Assembly: GCF_018448925.1 (NCBI RefSeq)
Contig: NZ_RCWE01000002.1
Coordinates: 406,995 to 470,994, forward strand
Length of the DNA stretch: 64,000 nt
DNA from: Photorhabdus akhurstii
GTDB lineage: Bacteria > Pseudomonadota > Gammaproteobacteria > Enterobacterales > Enterobacteriaceae
Direction of reading: 5' to 3'
In this document: in pieces, positions 9,246 to 19,600 of the stretch
Layout of the letters: every line of letters starts with the position of its first letter
Position numbering within the stretch: position 1 is the stretch's first letter
Made by a program: the position numbers and the translations under genes
The notes under the pieces: model-generated
What the model was told of the DNA's origin: nothing
The model's database searches: none
The model's input: the letters and a program-made list of their open reading frames with translations, nothing else

Positions 9246-10889
9246 CTACTGTTTAATTTTTTTCATATACAGTCGCTTAATATCCATATAATCCAATGGG
9301 TCTTTCCCTGAAAACCCTCCCACTGATGGGCTAACAAGCCGTACACTCACCCGGTAATAAACGGGAATCAGCACCGAGTCTTTATCCAGTTGAAACTCAG
9401 CTTGTTGGTATAATTTCTTACGCTCAATAGCGTCCTTAGCGATTAATGCCTGTTCCAGATAGCTATCAAAATTTTTATTCTGATAGAAAGCCGTGTTATT
9501 ACTGCTGTCTGACAGCAACATGTTTAAAAATGCTGTAGGTTCATTGTAATCAGCACACCAGGTTGCTCTGGTCACCTCATAATTCCCTTGATGGCGGCTT
9601 TCAAGAGAGGTTTTCCATTCCTGATTCTGTAAAATCACATCCGCTCCCAAATTCTTTTTCCACATGGATGCGGCGGCGATAGCCTGCTGTTTATTTTGCT
9701 CAGAGGTGTTGTATAGCAATGTGAACTTCAATGGATTCGCCTGATTGAAACCGGCCTGAGCTAACAATTCTCTGGCGCGTTTATTGCGCTGTTCCTGTGT
9801 CCAATTAGCCCATTCTGGCTTAACAAAATCGCCGCCACCGATAAATGTTGGCGTAAAACCATAAGCCGGTATTTGCCCCTGCCCCATAATTTTTCCGGCA
9901 ATAATATCCCTATCGAGACTTAACTTGACGGCTTCGCGGACTCTGACATCAGTAAACGGCGGTTTTTTATTGTTAATTTCGTAATAAAACGTACAAAGGT
10001 AAGGACTGACGCGAACCTGATCAGGAATCTCTTTCTTCATTTTCTGATACAGCGTCGGGGGAATAGCGCTGTTGGTGATATTTATCTCTCCACTGCGATA
10101 GCGGTTAATATCACTGGTTTCAGATTGAAGGGGTAAAAGAGTCGCTTGATCAATAACTGTTTTTGCATTGTTCCAATATCGAGGGTTGCGTTCGATCACT
10201 ATCCGCTCATTGACCACCCACTCTTTCAACGAATACGCCCCATTACCGACATAATTTTCTGGCAACGTCCATTTATTACCCAACTTTTCAACTACATCCT
10301 TTTTCACCGGTTTCATTGCCGTATGACTGAGCATACTGACGAAATAAGGCACGGGATGCGTCAGAGTCACCTGTAAACGATGATCATCCAGCGCTTTTAC
10401 GCCCAACTGATCAGGCGATTTTTTGCCCCTCAGAACATCACCAACATTTTCAACGTAAGCATATTGAAGATAGCTGGCATAAGGTGAACCCACTTTGGGA
10501 TCAGCTAATCGCTGCCAGCTATAGACAAAATCGTGGGCAGTGACAGGCGTTCCATCACTCCATTTAGCATTATCACGCAGATAAAAAGTCCATACCTTGT
10601 AATCCTGATTTTCCCAATGGGTGGCAACGCCTGGCACAACTACTCCCTCGGAGCCGGTACTTACTAACCCTTCCAGGAGATTAAGAATAATGTTGGTTTC
10701 TGGTACGCCTTCGACTTTATGCGGATCAAGCGAAGCAACCTCTGTGCCATTATTAATAATAATTTTCTGCTTATCCGCAAGTTTCACACCATCTGGAAGT
10801 TCAGCGGCAGACACGGCTGTAACAGAAAATGCTGATGATAAAAATATACAGCAAATAAACTTATATAATTTTAATTGTTTGATCTTCAT
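9246..10889 (-). CDS. oppA: Second periplasmic oligopeptide-binding protein, OppA paralogue (distal copy)
   Basis: 547 residues, collinear with the neighbouring OppA over the whole length. Shared segments include LDPHKVEGVPETN, HDFVYSWQRLADPKVGSPYASY and WCADYNEPTAFLN. It has its own signal peptide (IFLSSAFSVTAVSA, cut before AELPDG). Many ligand-region residues differ from the proximal copy, which suggests diverged specificity after tandem duplication (inference). It is the first gene of the operon, followed by 129 bases before the proximal oppA. A nutritional role in peptide-rich insect tissue is plausible. Confidence 0.94.
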   Translation of the reverse strand: MKIKQLKLYKFICCIFLSSAFSVTAVSAAELPDGVKLADKQKIIINNGTEVASLDPHKVEGVPETNIILNLLEGLVSTGSEGVVVPGVATHWENQDYKVWTFYLRDNAKWSDGTPVTAHDFVYSWQRLADPKVGSPYASYLQYAYVENVGDVLRGKKSPDQLGVKALDDHRLQVTLTHPVPYFVSMLSHTAMKPVKKDVVEKLGNKWTLPENYVGNGAYSLKEWVVNERIVIERNPRYWNNAKTVIDQATLLPLQSETSDINRYRSGEINITNSAIPPTLYQKMKKEIPDQVRVSPYLCTFYYEINNKKPPFTDVRVREAVKLSLDRDIIAGKIMGQGQIPAYGFTPTFIGGGDFVKPEWANWTQEQRNKRARELLAQAGFNQANPLKFTLLYNTSEQNKQQAIAAASMWKKNLGADVILQNQEWKTSLESRHQGNYEVTRATWCADYNEPTAFLNMLLSDSSNNTAFYQNKNFDSYLEQALIAKDAIERKKLYQQAEFQLDKDSVLIPVYYRVSVRLVSPSVGGFSGKDPLDYMDIKRLYMKKIKQ

Positions 10890-11442
10890 TTTTTACCTCC
10901 AATTTGATGGACTTGTTCATTCCACATATCCCATCAAGGCCGGTATCTTCACATTATTTAGCCCAAAGTAACGGATTAAATATTAAAGCGGACTTATCAT
11001 ATCAACTGTTAAAATATCGCGCCCATATTGCAAAAATCATCCTTACAAACAACTTAGTGCGACCTATTACATTAATTGATAAAACACGCCAATAACCACT
11101 ATAACTAACTGATATTTATAAAATTACCAACTTTAAACTTAACTAAAATAGTAAACAAAGCTAGACCAAAGATGAAAATAAACATAATTTTAACAAATTG
11201 CAATCAATGCAAATTAAAAACCTACATTCATCACAAAACAGTGGTGGAAGCAACCAGTTACACATTGAACTAGCAGGAAAGAATAATTTAGAAAAATATT
11301 GGGTTATTTGTATAAAATTCAGGGAGTACCGGTAAAAGAAGTGAGAAAAGCCTATGATATAAGCTTTATAATAAAAATGATAAGAATATTATAATTTGTA
11401 ATTTCACAAGAAAGAAACTAACACCTTTTATCGTAAATCATA
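10890..11442. promoter_or_regulatory. AT-rich regulatory gap between oppA and ychE
   Basis: 553 bases with no credible gene. It must hold the promoter and long 5' leader of the opp operon (minus strand). It also holds the 3' end of ychE transcription, since ychE reads towards oppA. The oppA ribosome site is AGGT about nine bases before the ATG. No further element is clear by eye. Confidence 0.5.
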
Positions 11443-12087
11443 TCAAAGCAACCCTGGGAATAGCGCTCTGATCCCTGTCACAATCAGTTCAATTCCCAAA
11501 GACATCAACAGCAGCCCCATAATTCGAGTGATAACGTTAATACCTGTTTGCCCCAGATATTTGACGACTAAAGGTGCAGACCGAAATAATAACCAGCAGC
11601 AAAAAGCAAACAATGCACTGGTAAGCACCAACCCAAGAAAATTCTGCCATCCCTGATAACGAGAACTCCAGACAATACAAGAACTGATTGCACCGGGGCC
11701 TGCCATTAGCGGCAATGCCAGCGGCACAACACCAACACTTTCTCTAATGGCGGTTTCCGACTTTTCCTGCTTATTCTGTTTGTCCTCTCCAAGCTTGCCG
11801 TTAATCATCGACATCGCGATGGTCACCACCAAAATTCCGCCTGCAATACGAAAAGAGTCAATGGAAATGCCGAACATACGTAGTATTGAGTCACCTAACA
11901 GTAAAGCTGTCCATAAAATGATGGCAACAGAAGTATTGGCAATCAAGTTAGTTCTATTACGAGCCGACTGGGCTTGGTAGTGAGTCATACTGATAAAAAC
12001 CGGCAAAATACCAACAGGATTGACCAGTGCAAACAACCCAACAAAAAACTTAATGTAACCAGAAAGATCCAGCAGTAAGTCACCCAC
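11443..12087 (-). CDS. ychE: MarC-family integral membrane protein YchE
   Basis: 214 residues with about six hydrophobic helices. MarC/UPF0056 hallmarks include FALVNPVGILPVF near residue 20 and PLALPLMAGPGAIS near residue 125. Length and position (between oppA and adhE, reading away from adhE) equal E. coli YchE. Function is not established; despite the name, the MarC family is no longer thought to give multidrug resistance. Confidence 0.93.
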   Translation of the reverse strand: MGDLLLDLSGYIKFFVGLFALVNPVGILPVFISMTHYQAQSARNRTNLIANTSVAIILWTALLLGDSILRMFGISIDSFRIAGGILVVTIAMSMINGKLGEDKQNKQEKSETAIRESVGVVPLALPLMAGPGAISSCIVWSSRYQGWQNFLGLVLTSALFAFCCWLLFRSAPLVVKYLGQTGINVITRIMGLLLMSLGIELIVTGIRALFPGLL

Positions 12088-12497
12088 AAATAACCTCTAC
12101 AAAGTTACGCTGTGTTATTAAAAACACTCTCATGATTGTTCACCCAAAAATCATAGAAAACTTAATTTTTTCTTCACTTTATACTGGTAAAGTTCCATTT
12201 TCCATCGACCGAAACGTATTTTACAATTTAAAATATCTTATATAACAAGTTGTTAACCCAATATTTTCATCAGATTAGAAATTTAACCTTATTAACTCTA
12301 ATTTACACCCATCCAATAATAACTATCACCGACCTAAGCTGAAAGGAGTCAGCTTGGGGTTTATGTGATTAAGATCAATATATATTTAATACCAAATGGT
12401 AACCTGTAGCTACCAAAAAATCACCAGGCTAAATAGTCTAAAAAATACTTATTCATTGATATTAAAAGATTTTTAATATTTTCAGGAGTACTTCTTT
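12088..12497 (+). promoter_or_regulatory. adhE promoter and leader region with a hairpin presenting AAGGAG
   Basis: 410 non-coding bases between the divergent ychE and adhE. At 12336-12355 AAGCTGA and TCAGCTT form a stem whose six-base loop is AAGGAG, a Shine-Dalgarno-like sequence with no usable start codon in range. The real adhE ribosome site (CAGGAG) lies ten bases before the ATG. Leader-mRNA control of adhE is known in E. coli; whether this hairpin acts is untested. Confidence 0.5.
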
Positions 12498-15131
12498 ATG
12501 ACTGTAACTCATGTTACTGAACTGGGCGAACTGGTTGCTAGGGTAAAAAAAGCACAACGTGAATTTGCTAACTTTTCTCAGGAGCAAGTTGACAAAATCT
12601 TCCGCGCTGCGGCTCTTGCAGCAGCAGACGCACGTATCCCTTTAGCAAAATTAGCTGTAGCAGAATCTGGTATGGGCATTGTCGAAGACAAAGTGATCAA
12701 AAACCACTTTGCTTCCGAATATATCTATAACGCTTATAAAGATGAAAAAACCTGCGGCATTTTGTCTGAAAACAAAACATTCGGCACCATCACTATCGCT
12801 GAACCTATTGGCTTAATTTGCGGTATTGTGCCAACCACAAACCCAACATCTACCGCTATTTTTAAGGCTCTTATCAGCCTAAAAACCCGTAACGGTATTA
12901 TTTTTTCCCCACACCCACGTGCCAAAAAAGCAACAACCAAAGCAGCAGAATTGGTTCTGTCCGCTGCGGTTGCGGCAGGGGCGCCAAAAGATATTATTGG
13001 CTGGATTGATGAACCCTCTGTTGAACTTTCCAATGCATTGATGCATCACCAGGATATCAATCTGATCCTGGCAACCGGTGGTCCAGGGATGGTCACAGCG
13101 GCATACAGCTCTGGCAAGCCCGCAATCGGCGTCGGTGCCGGCAACACCCCAGTTGTCATTGATGAATCGGCTGATATTAAACGTGCTATTGCGTCTATTC
13201 TGATGTCCAAAACCTTTGACAACGGCGTCATCTGTGCTTCAGAACAATCCGTTATCGTGGTGGATGCTGTTTATGAACAGGTCCGTAAACGATTTTTTAC
13301 ACATGGCGGTTATCTGTTACAAGGCGAGGAACTGAAAGCTGTTCAAGATATCATTCTAAAAAACGGTTCTCTAAATGCGGAGATTGTTGGCCAACCTGCA
13401 ACAAAAATTGCCGAAATGGCAGGCATCCATGTTCCGGAAAGGACCAAAATCTTGATTGGCGAAGTGAGTTTGATTGATGAAACAGAACCCTTTGCTCACG
13501 AAAAACTATCCCCGTTGCTCGCTATGTATCGTGGTAATAGTTTTGAAGATGCCGTAGAAAAGGCAGAAAAATTGGTTGAAATGGGTGGAATTGGTCACAC
13601 TTCCTGCTTGTATACCGATCAGGACAATCAGGCGGCACGAATCAAGTATTTCGGCGATAAAATGAAAACGGCTCGTATTCTAGTGAATACACCTGCTTCT
13701 CAGGGAGGTATCGGCGATCTCTACAATTTCAAGCTTGCTCCATCTCTGACACTAGGTTGTGGCTCCTGGGGAGGAAATTCCATCTCTGAAAATGTCGGGC
13801 CAAAACACCTCATCAACACCAAAACCGTGGCGAAAAGAGCAGAAAATATGTTGTGGCATAAACTTCCGAAATCAATTTACTTCCGTCGCGGTTCCCTGCC
13901 TGTGGCATTAGAAGAAGTTGCCACCGACGGTGCAAAACGCGCCTTTATCGTAACGGACCGTTTCTTATTCAATCATGGCTATGCTGATCAAGTCACTGAT
14001 GTGCTGAAATCCCACGGGATAGAAACAGAAGTTTTCTTTGAAGTTGAAGCAGATCCGACTCTAAGCACTGTTCGTAAAGGTGCGGGACAAATGCACTCAT
14101 TCAAACCGGACATTATTATCGCCTTGGGGGGAGGCTCCCCAATGGATGCGGCCAAAATCATGTGGGTGATGTATGAACACCCTGAAACTCATTTCGAGGA
14201 GTTAGCTCTACGATTTATGGATATCCGTAAGCGCATCTATAGATTCCCCAAAATGGGGGTTAAAGCGAAAATGGTCGCTATTACCACAACTTCCGGCACC
14301 GGTTCTGAAGTGACACCATTTGCAGTTGTCACTGACGATGCAACCGGTCAGAAATATCCACTGGCTGATTATGAATTGACTCCCAATATAGCTATCGTTG
14401 ATGCCAATCTAGTAATGGATATGCCGAAATCACTCTGTGCTTTTGGTGGACTGGATTCCGTCACCCATGCTCTGGAAGCTTACGTATCGGTCTTAGCAAA
14501 CGAATACTCTGACGGACAAGCACTACAAGCACTAAAACTACTAAAAGAGTTCCTGCCTGCCAGCTATCACGAAGGCGCCACTAACCCGGTTGCCCGTGAA
14601 CGAGTTCATAATGCAGCAACTATCGCAGGGATTGCATTTGCTAATGCTTTCTTGGGCGTATGTCACTCAATGGCGCATAAACTAGGTTCTGAGTTCCATA
14701 TTCCTCATGGCCTGGCTAACGCACTGCTAATTTGTAACGTTATTCGCTATAACGCTAACGATAACCCAACCAAACAGACTGCATTCAGCCAATATGACCG
14801 TCCACAGGCCCGCCGCCGTTATGCTGAAATTGCCGATCATCTCGGTTTATCCGCTACTGGTGACCGGACTGTCACAAAAATTGAAAAATTATTAGCTTGG
14901 CTAGAAAAACTCAAATCTGAGCTAGGTATTCCAACATCTATCCGCGAAGCGGGCGTTCAAGAGGCTGACTTCCTGGCAAAAATTGATAAATTATCTGAGG
15001 ATGCCTTCGACGACCAATGTACCGGCGCTAACCCACGCTACCCACTGATTTCTGAGCTGAAACAATTGCTGTTGGATTCATACTATGGACGAGAATTCAC
15101 TGAAACCATCGCAGCAGAAGAAAGCCGATAA
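12498..15131 (+). CDS. adhE: Bifunctional aldehyde/alcohol dehydrogenase AdhE
   Basis: The 877-residue fusion reduces acetyl-CoA to acetaldehyde (N-terminal CoA-acylating aldehyde dehydrogenase, about 1-440). It then makes ethanol with an iron-dependent alcohol dehydrogenase (about 450-870), regenerating NAD during fermentation. The acylating Cys is residue 246 in GVICASEQS. The iron site is indicated by FGGLDSVTHALEAYVS and CHSMAHKLGSEFHIPHG. The ALGGGSPMDAAK nucleotide motif is present. AdhE forms spirosomes in relatives. A terminator follows (15164-15188). Confidence 0.98.
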   Translation: MTVTHVTELGELVARVKKAQREFANFSQEQVDKIFRAAALAAADARIPLAKLAVAESGMGIVEDKVIKNHFASEYIYNAYKDEKTCGILSENKTFGTITIAEPIGLICGIVPTTNPTSTAIFKALISLKTRNGIIFSPHPRAKKATTKAAELVLSAAVAAGAPKDIIGWIDEPSVELSNALMHHQDINLILATGGPGMVTAAYSSGKPAIGVGAGNTPVVIDESADIKRAIASILMSKTFDNGVICASEQSVIVVDAVYEQVRKRFFTHGGYLLQGEELKAVQDIILKNGSLNAEIVGQPATKIAEMAGIHVPERTKILIGEVSLIDETEPFAHEKLSPLLAMYRGNSFEDAVEKAEKLVEMGGIGHTSCLYTDQDNQAARIKYFGDKMKTARILVNTPASQGGIGDLYNFKLAPSLTLGCGSWGGNSISENVGPKHLINTKTVAKRAENMLWHKLPKSIYFRRGSLPVALEEVATDGAKRAFIVTDRFLFNHGYADQVTDVLKSHGIETEVFFEVEADPTLSTVRKGAGQMHSFKPDIIIALGGGSPMDAAKIMWVMYEHPETHFEELALRFMDIRKRIYRFPKMGVKAKMVAITTTSGTGSEVTPFAVVTDDATGQKYPLADYELTPNIAIVDANLVMDMPKSLCAFGGLDSVTHALEAYVSVLANEYSDGQALQALKLLKEFLPASYHEGATNPVARERVHNAATIAGIAFANAFLGVCHSMAHKLGSEFHIPHGLANALLICNVIRYNANDNPTKQTAFSQYDRPQARRRYAEIADHLGLSATGDRTVTKIEKLLAWLEKLKSELGIPTSIREAGVQEADFLAKIDKLSEDAFDDQCTGANPRYPLISELKQLLLDSYYGREFTETIAAEESR

Positions 15132-15163
15132 GAACAAATTTATTAACTGATTGAATATCACTT

Positions 15164-15188
15164 AAGGGTGCTGATATCAGCGCCCTTT
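15164..15188 (+). terminator. Terminator after adhE
   Basis: An almost perfect palindrome, AAGGGTGCTG facing CAGCGCCCTT with a short AT loop, 32 bases after the adhE stop and followed by TTTAA. It can also serve the convergent tdk. Confidence 0.7.
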
Positions 15189-15259
15189 AACTTACCTCTG
15201 CCCTATTGTTAATACAAACTCTCAAACAGAACATCTGACCGCTTCACAGAAAAGCGCCA

Positions 15260-15865
15260 TTACATGTTGCTTCTTTCGCTTTTCCTCGCCTCACTGACAG
15301 CATCCATATAGTGCTTACGGCAAACAGAAACATATTTTTCATTGCCGCCGATATCAACTTGTTCGCCATCATAAATGACCACACCTTCGCTATCCAAACG
15401 TAATGTACGGTTTGCCTTGCGTCCACAGTGACAAATAGTTTTCAACTCAACTAACTTATCAGCCCACGCCAAAAGATACTGGCTACCGCTAAAAAGCTCG
15501 CCTCTAAAATCAGTTCTCAGCCCATAACAAAGAACCGGAATATCATCATAGTCAGTCACCTTACATAGCTGTTCAATCTGTGCTTTCGTGAGAAAATGGC
15601 ACTCATCAATCAGCACACAATGCACTTTTGCCTGCTTATTTTCATTTCTGATCAACACGCCAATATCCGTCTGTTGACTAAACAGAAGTGCATCAGAAGA
15701 TAATCCAATCCGAGAATTAACTTTGCCCTTTTCAAACCGGGTGTCAATTTCTGCGGTAAACACCAGCGTTCTCATCCCTCTTTCATTATAGTTATAAGAG
15801 GATTGCAACAGGGATGTCGATTTCCCAGCATTCATTGCGGAGTAATAAAAATAAAGTTGAGCCAT
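15260..15865 (-). CDS. tdk: Thymidine kinase
   Basis: A type II thymidine kinase of 201 residues that phosphorylates thymidine and deoxyuridine with ATP. P-loop [11 protein letters not shown] near residues 8-18, VLIDECHFL with the Walker B-type Asp, and a zinc-binding lobe with CHCGRKA and CRKH are present. The lid FRGELFSGS is intact. It is placed between adhE and hns as in E. coli, reading towards adhE. Confidence 0.97.
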   Translation of the reverse strand: MAQLYFYYSAMNAGKSTSLLQSSYNYNERGMRTLVFTAEIDTRFEKGKVNSRIGLSSDALLFSQQTDIGVLIRNENKQAKVHCVLIDECHFLTKAQIEQLCKVTDYDDIPVLCYGLRTDFRGELFSGSQYLLAWADKLVELKTICHCGRKANRTLRLDSEGVVIYDGEQVDIGGNEKYVSVCRKHYMDAVSEARKSERSNM

Positions 15866-16509
15866 CAGCCCTACCCCTTAACAAAATTTATAAAGCCATA
15901 TAGTCAGATGAGTTTACCATAAACTTTCGTCGTGATTATCCATCCCAGTAAGCTACACCGGTTGATATAGCGAAATATTTAGCTTAGTGATGTCTTAATG
16001 ATTCATGACCACCATCACACCAGCCAAGTAATAAAGCGCATTTGAATGACAAATGTTCATGTTTAAATTAAGAAACGAAAGCCAGACTGATTTGTTGCAT
16101 ATCGTATGCAAATTAATAATGTGCGTGATTGACTTCCAGAAAACGGTAACAGTAAATCAGCGATAACTCATGGATTAGTCATAAGTTTTTTTTAACTTAG
16201 TATTATTCTGCTTTAGCAGGTATGATAAGAAACAGTTAAAATTACTTACCGATTTAGTATATACCTGGTTTATAAATTAGAGAGATTATCATGTCCCCCC
16301 TTTGTTAAAGGTACCCTGAACATGTTATTGGGGAATGACAATCGAAATAGCTGTATAAAAAGCGCTATATAACTTTTGTAAAGAAATTACGTTTAAAAAA
16401 AAGAGCCATTTTATCCGAATATGATAAATTGACTATTGCAGAAAATAAAATAGCATTCTATTATTATATCCACATCAGCCATCATCATTAATAATTTGAG
16501 ACCAGGACA
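15866..16509. promoter_or_regulatory. hns upstream region with a 17-bp palindrome
   Basis: 644 bases between the divergent tdk and hns with no credible gene. A perfect inverted repeat TTGCATATCGTATGCAA lies at 16095-16111, about 400 bases before hns. The hns promoter and any H-NS autoregulatory tracts should lie in the AT-rich part near 16200-16490. The ribosome site before hns is CAGGACA. Confidence 0.5.
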
Positions 16510-16914
16510 ATGAGCGATTTAAAAACCCTAAATAACATCCGTACTTTACGAGCTCAAGCAAGAGAATGCCAACTTGAGTTCTTGGATGAAATACTTGAAA
16601 AACTGACCGTCGTTGTTGAAGAGCGTCGTGAAGAAGAAAGTCAGGTACAAGCTGAATTAGAAGAACGTACACGTAAATTGGAAGAAGTTCGTAAAATGAT
16701 TCTTGACCAAGGAATTGATCCAAGCGAATTACTTCAGACAATGAGCGCCGGCAAATCTGCTGGTAAAACGAAACGTCCTGCTCGTCCAGCTAAATACCAA
16801 TATGTTGATACAAACGGTGAAACTAAAACTTGGACTGGCCAAGGACGTACACCTGCTGTTATCAAAAAAGCAATTGAAGAAGAAGGAAGAACTCTGGAAA
16901 GTTTCTTACTCTAA
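16510..16914 (+). CDS. hns: Nucleoid-associated silencer H-NS
   Basis: 134 residues, the normal length. The N-terminal helical oligomerisation domain (about 1-80) contains the conserved [14 protein letters not shown] basic linker ([10 protein letters not shown]) is followed by the C-terminal DNA-binding domain with TWTGQGRTP at 107-115. H-NS binds curved AT-rich DNA and silences horizontally acquired genes. The AT-rich PVC promoter region in this window (58860-59250) is a likely target (inference). A strong terminator follows at 16942. Confidence 0.98.
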   Translation: MSDLKTLNNIRTLRAQARECQLEFLDEILEKLTVVVEERREEESQVQAELEERTRKLEEVRKMILDQGIDPSELLQTMSAGKSAGKTKRPARPAKYQYVDTNGETKTWTGQGRTPAVIKKAIEEEGRTLESFLL

Positions 16915-16941
16915 TTCATTGTTTTTAAAGTTAATTTAATT

Positions 16942-16974
16942 AAAAACACCCTTTTAAAATAGAAGGGTGTTTTT
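16942..16974 (+). terminator. Rho-independent terminator after hns
   Basis: AAAAACACCCTT (16942-16953) pairs perfectly with AAGGGTGTTTTT (16963-16974), ending in the T-run. Confidence 0.92.
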
Positions 16975-17186
16975 ATTATTAAACAGCTTAGATAACAAAA
17001 GAATTAATGTCTCTCGAATGAGCGTGTATAAGTATCCTTGGGAAGGATTTAGTCGGATTGCACGTTTTTCTATCATTTCTTTACGATAAAGCAGGCTAGT
17101 TACTCGTTTAGCCAATGCCTAGGTAAATTAATAGTCAAACAGGCGCAACTATTTACTTCCCTCTGGTCACTGTCGTTGATTCAATA

Positions 17187-17211
17187 GATAAGGAGCCAAT
17201 GGCTCCTTATC
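17187..17211 (-). terminator. Terminator after the galU-ugd-uge operon
   Basis: GATAAGGAGCC and GGCTCCTTATC form a perfect 11-bp stem with an AAT loop, directly after the uge stop codon. The T-run is weak. Confidence 0.7.
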
Positions 17212-18225
17212 TTATTTAGACTTATGATAGAAACTCAAATACCACTCTACAAACTGCTTCACACCCTGCTTCACAGGTGTATTCGGTGCAAACCCTATTT
17301 TTTGAAAAATGTCACTTGAATCAGCACAGGTCGACAGAACATCACCATCTTGCATGGGCATAAAATTTTTCTTAGCCTGAATGCCTAATGATTCTTCTAT
17401 GGCTTCAATAAAATCACCTAGTCTAGTTGGTTGACCATTACCAATATTATAAATACAGTAAGGGGCAGAGCTGGCAGATATTTGCCCATCTTCAACCGTC
17501 CAGCTCTCATTTGGTACGGGAATGATGTCTTGCAATCTGATTATCGATTCAACAATATCATCTATATAAGTAAAATCTCTAACCATCTTACCGTGGTTAT
17601 AAACATCAATAGGCTGTCCTGATAACATAGCCTTGGTGAACTTAAATAAAGCCATATCAGGACGTCCCCACGGGCCATATACGGTAAAAAAACGCAAGCC
17701 TGTCGTTGGCAACTGATAAAGATGAGAGTAACTGTGAGACATTAATTCATCTGACTTTTTCGTTGCCGCATATAGTGAAACTGGATGATCAACTGAATCG
17801 TTTGTAGAAAACGGTTGCTTTCTATTTAATCCATAAACAGAACTAGAAGAAGAATATAATAAATGCTCAACATTATTGTGACGGCAACCTTCCAAAATAT
17901 TGATATGCCCTATTATATTCGAATCAATGTAAGCCATTGGGTTTTGCAACGAATAGCGAACACCCGCCTGAGCTCCTAGATGGATAACCCGCTGGAATTG
18001 GTGCCGAGAAAAAAGATCAGGAATGGCTATTCTGTCAGCCAAATCCAGCTTTTCAAATTTAAAACCTGGCTTATCAAATAATAGATCTAACCGTGCTTGT
18101 TTGAGACTCACATCATAATAGTCATTAAGGTTGTCGATACCTACAACCTCATGCCCCATTTGCAATAATCTCTGGCTCACATGAAAGCCAATAAAACCAG
18201 CAGCGCCTGTAACTAAGAATTTCAT
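17212..18225 (-). CDS. NAD-dependent UDP-glucuronate 4-epimerase (GalE/Uge-type SDR)
   Basis: 337 residues: extended short-chain dehydrogenase fold with NAD motif TGAAGFIG at 6-13, SSSSSVYG near 125-132 and the catalytic Y152-x3-K156. The DFTYIDDIVE and GLRFFTVYGPWGRPDMALF segments are characteristic of UDP-glucuronate 4-epimerases. These produce UDP-galacturonate for capsule or lipopolysaccharide. It directly follows ugd (eight-base gap), whose product is its substrate, so the substrate call is well supported by context. Confidence 0.88.
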   Translation of the reverse strand: MKFLVTGAAGFIGFHVSQRLLQMGHEVVGIDNLNDYYDVSLKQARLDLLFDKPGFKFEKLDLADRIAIPDLFSRHQFQRVIHLGAQAGVRYSLQNPMAYIDSNIIGHINILEGCRHNNVEHLLYSSSSSVYGLNRKQPFSTNDSVDHPVSLYAATKKSDELMSHSYSHLYQLPTTGLRFFTVYGPWGRPDMALFKFTKAMLSGQPIDVYNHGKMVRDFTYIDDIVESIIRLQDIIPVPNESWTVEDGQISASSAPYCIYNIGNGQPTRLGDFIEAIEESLGIQAKKNFMPMQDGDVLSTCADSSDIFQKIGFAPNTPVKQGVKQFVEWYLSFYHKSK

Positions 18226-18233
18226 TGTATTAC

Positions 18234-19577
18234 TCAGATAACCGGATTAATGGATGCGCCACGACCAATCCCATAATAAGTAAAACCCCGGGATTGCAGG
18301 CGCTCAGGATCATAGAGATTTCGGCCATCAAAGATAACCGGCGTCTTGAGAGACTCTTTTATGACATCAAAATCTGGCGCACGAAAACTTTGCCATTCAG
18401 TACAAATGATCAAGGCATCGGCCCCTTTCAGCGCCGCTTCTTTAGTCCCCATCAAGAATAAATCATCGCGCTGACCATAAATACGCTGAGCTTCCTGCAT
18501 CGCCTCCGGATCGTAAGCCTGTATTTTGGCTCCCGCCTGCCATAATGCTTCCATCAAAACACGGCTTGACGCTTCACGCATATCATCAGTATTCGGTTTG
18601 AACGACAATCCCCAGACAGAAAATGTCTTACCGGATAAATCTTCACCGAAATGGCGCGTGACAAAAGAGGGCAATTTATGCTTTTGCAGTTCGTTCACTT
18701 GCTCTACGGCACGAAGAATTCTAGGCTGATAACCAATTTGCTCTGCGGTACGAATCAACGCCTGCACATCTTTTGGGAAACAGGAGCCACCATAACCACA
18801 GCCCGGATAGATAAAATGATAGCCAATACGGGAATCAGAACCAATTCCTTGACGAACATGCTCAATATCAGCGCCAAGCATTTCTGCTAAATTAGATATC
18901 TCATTCATAAAACTGATTTTCGTTGCCAACATACAATTAGCAGCATACTTCGTCAGTTCTGCGCTACGGATATCCATCACAATCATACGATCATGATTAC
19001 GATTAAACGGTTCGTACAATTCATGCATCAGGTCAACAACTCTTTCATTGTCACACCCAATAATAATCCGCTCAGGGCGCATACAATCTGCAACGGCCGC
19101 TCCTTCTTTAAGGAACTCAGGGTTAGAAACCACATCAAATGGAATATCAATATTACGTTGACGCAAAGTCTCATTAACAACAACATTAACTTTATCCGCG
19201 GTACCAACAGGAACCGTAGACTTATCAATAATGACCTTATAGCTCTCCATATATTCCGCAATAGTACGAGCTACCGCTGTCACATACTTTAAATCTGCTG
19301 AACCATCTTCATCAGGAGGCGTGCCGACAGCAATAAATTGTAATTTACCGTGCGCAACACCGGCCTTTGCATCCGTACTAAAATTCAGGCGGCCTTCTTC
19401 ATAGTTTTTTTTAACCAGTGGAGCTAAACCAGGTTCAAAAATGGGAATTTGACCATTTTTCAAATTTTCAACTTTATTCGCATCTATATCAATACAAAGA
19501 ACATCATGACCGACTTCTGCTAAAACCGCCGCCTGAACTAAGCCAACATAACCGATACCAAATACCGTAACTTTCAT
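18234..19577 (-). CDS. ugd: UDP-glucose 6-dehydrogenase
   Basis: It oxidises UDP-glucose to UDP-glucuronate with two NAD. The N-terminal Rossmann motif is GIGYVG (7-12), the catalytic Cys is residue 266 in [10 protein letters not shown], and DKSTVPVGT and SNPEFLKEG are conserved. At 447 residues it belongs to the longer bacterial Ugd group rather than the 388-residue E. coli K-12 type. It lies between galU (substrate supply) and the epimerase. The product feeds capsule, LPS decoration and possibly aminoarabinose for polymyxin resistance. Confidence 0.95.
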   Translation of the reverse strand: MKVTVFGIGYVGLVQAAVLAEVGHDVLCIDIDANKVENLKNGQIPIFEPGLAPLVKKNYEEGRLNFSTDAKAGVAHGKLQFIAVGTPPDEDGSADLKYVTAVARTIAEYMESYKVIIDKSTVPVGTADKVNVVVNETLRQRNIDIPFDVVSNPEFLKEGAAVADCMRPERIIIGCDNERVVDLMHELYEPFNRNHDRMIVMDIRSAELTKYAANCMLATKISFMNEISNLAEMLGADIEHVRQGIGSDSRIGYHFIYPGCGYGGSCFPKDVQALIRTAEQIGYQPRILRAVEQVNELQKHKLPSFVTRHFGEDLSGKTFSVWGLSFKPNTDDMREASSRVLMEALWQAGAKIQAYDPEAMQEAQRIYGQRDDLFLMGTKEAALKGADALIICTEWQSFRAPDFDVIKESLKTPVIFDGRNLYDPERLQSRGFTYYGIGRGASINPVI

Positions 19578-19600
19578 ATAATACCTAAATTTCCGTAAAA

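Noticed and set aside
16475-16741. Minus-strand frame of 88 codons opposite hns
   Set aside because: It lies fully against the conserved hns gene, has no ribosome site and encodes nothing recognisable.
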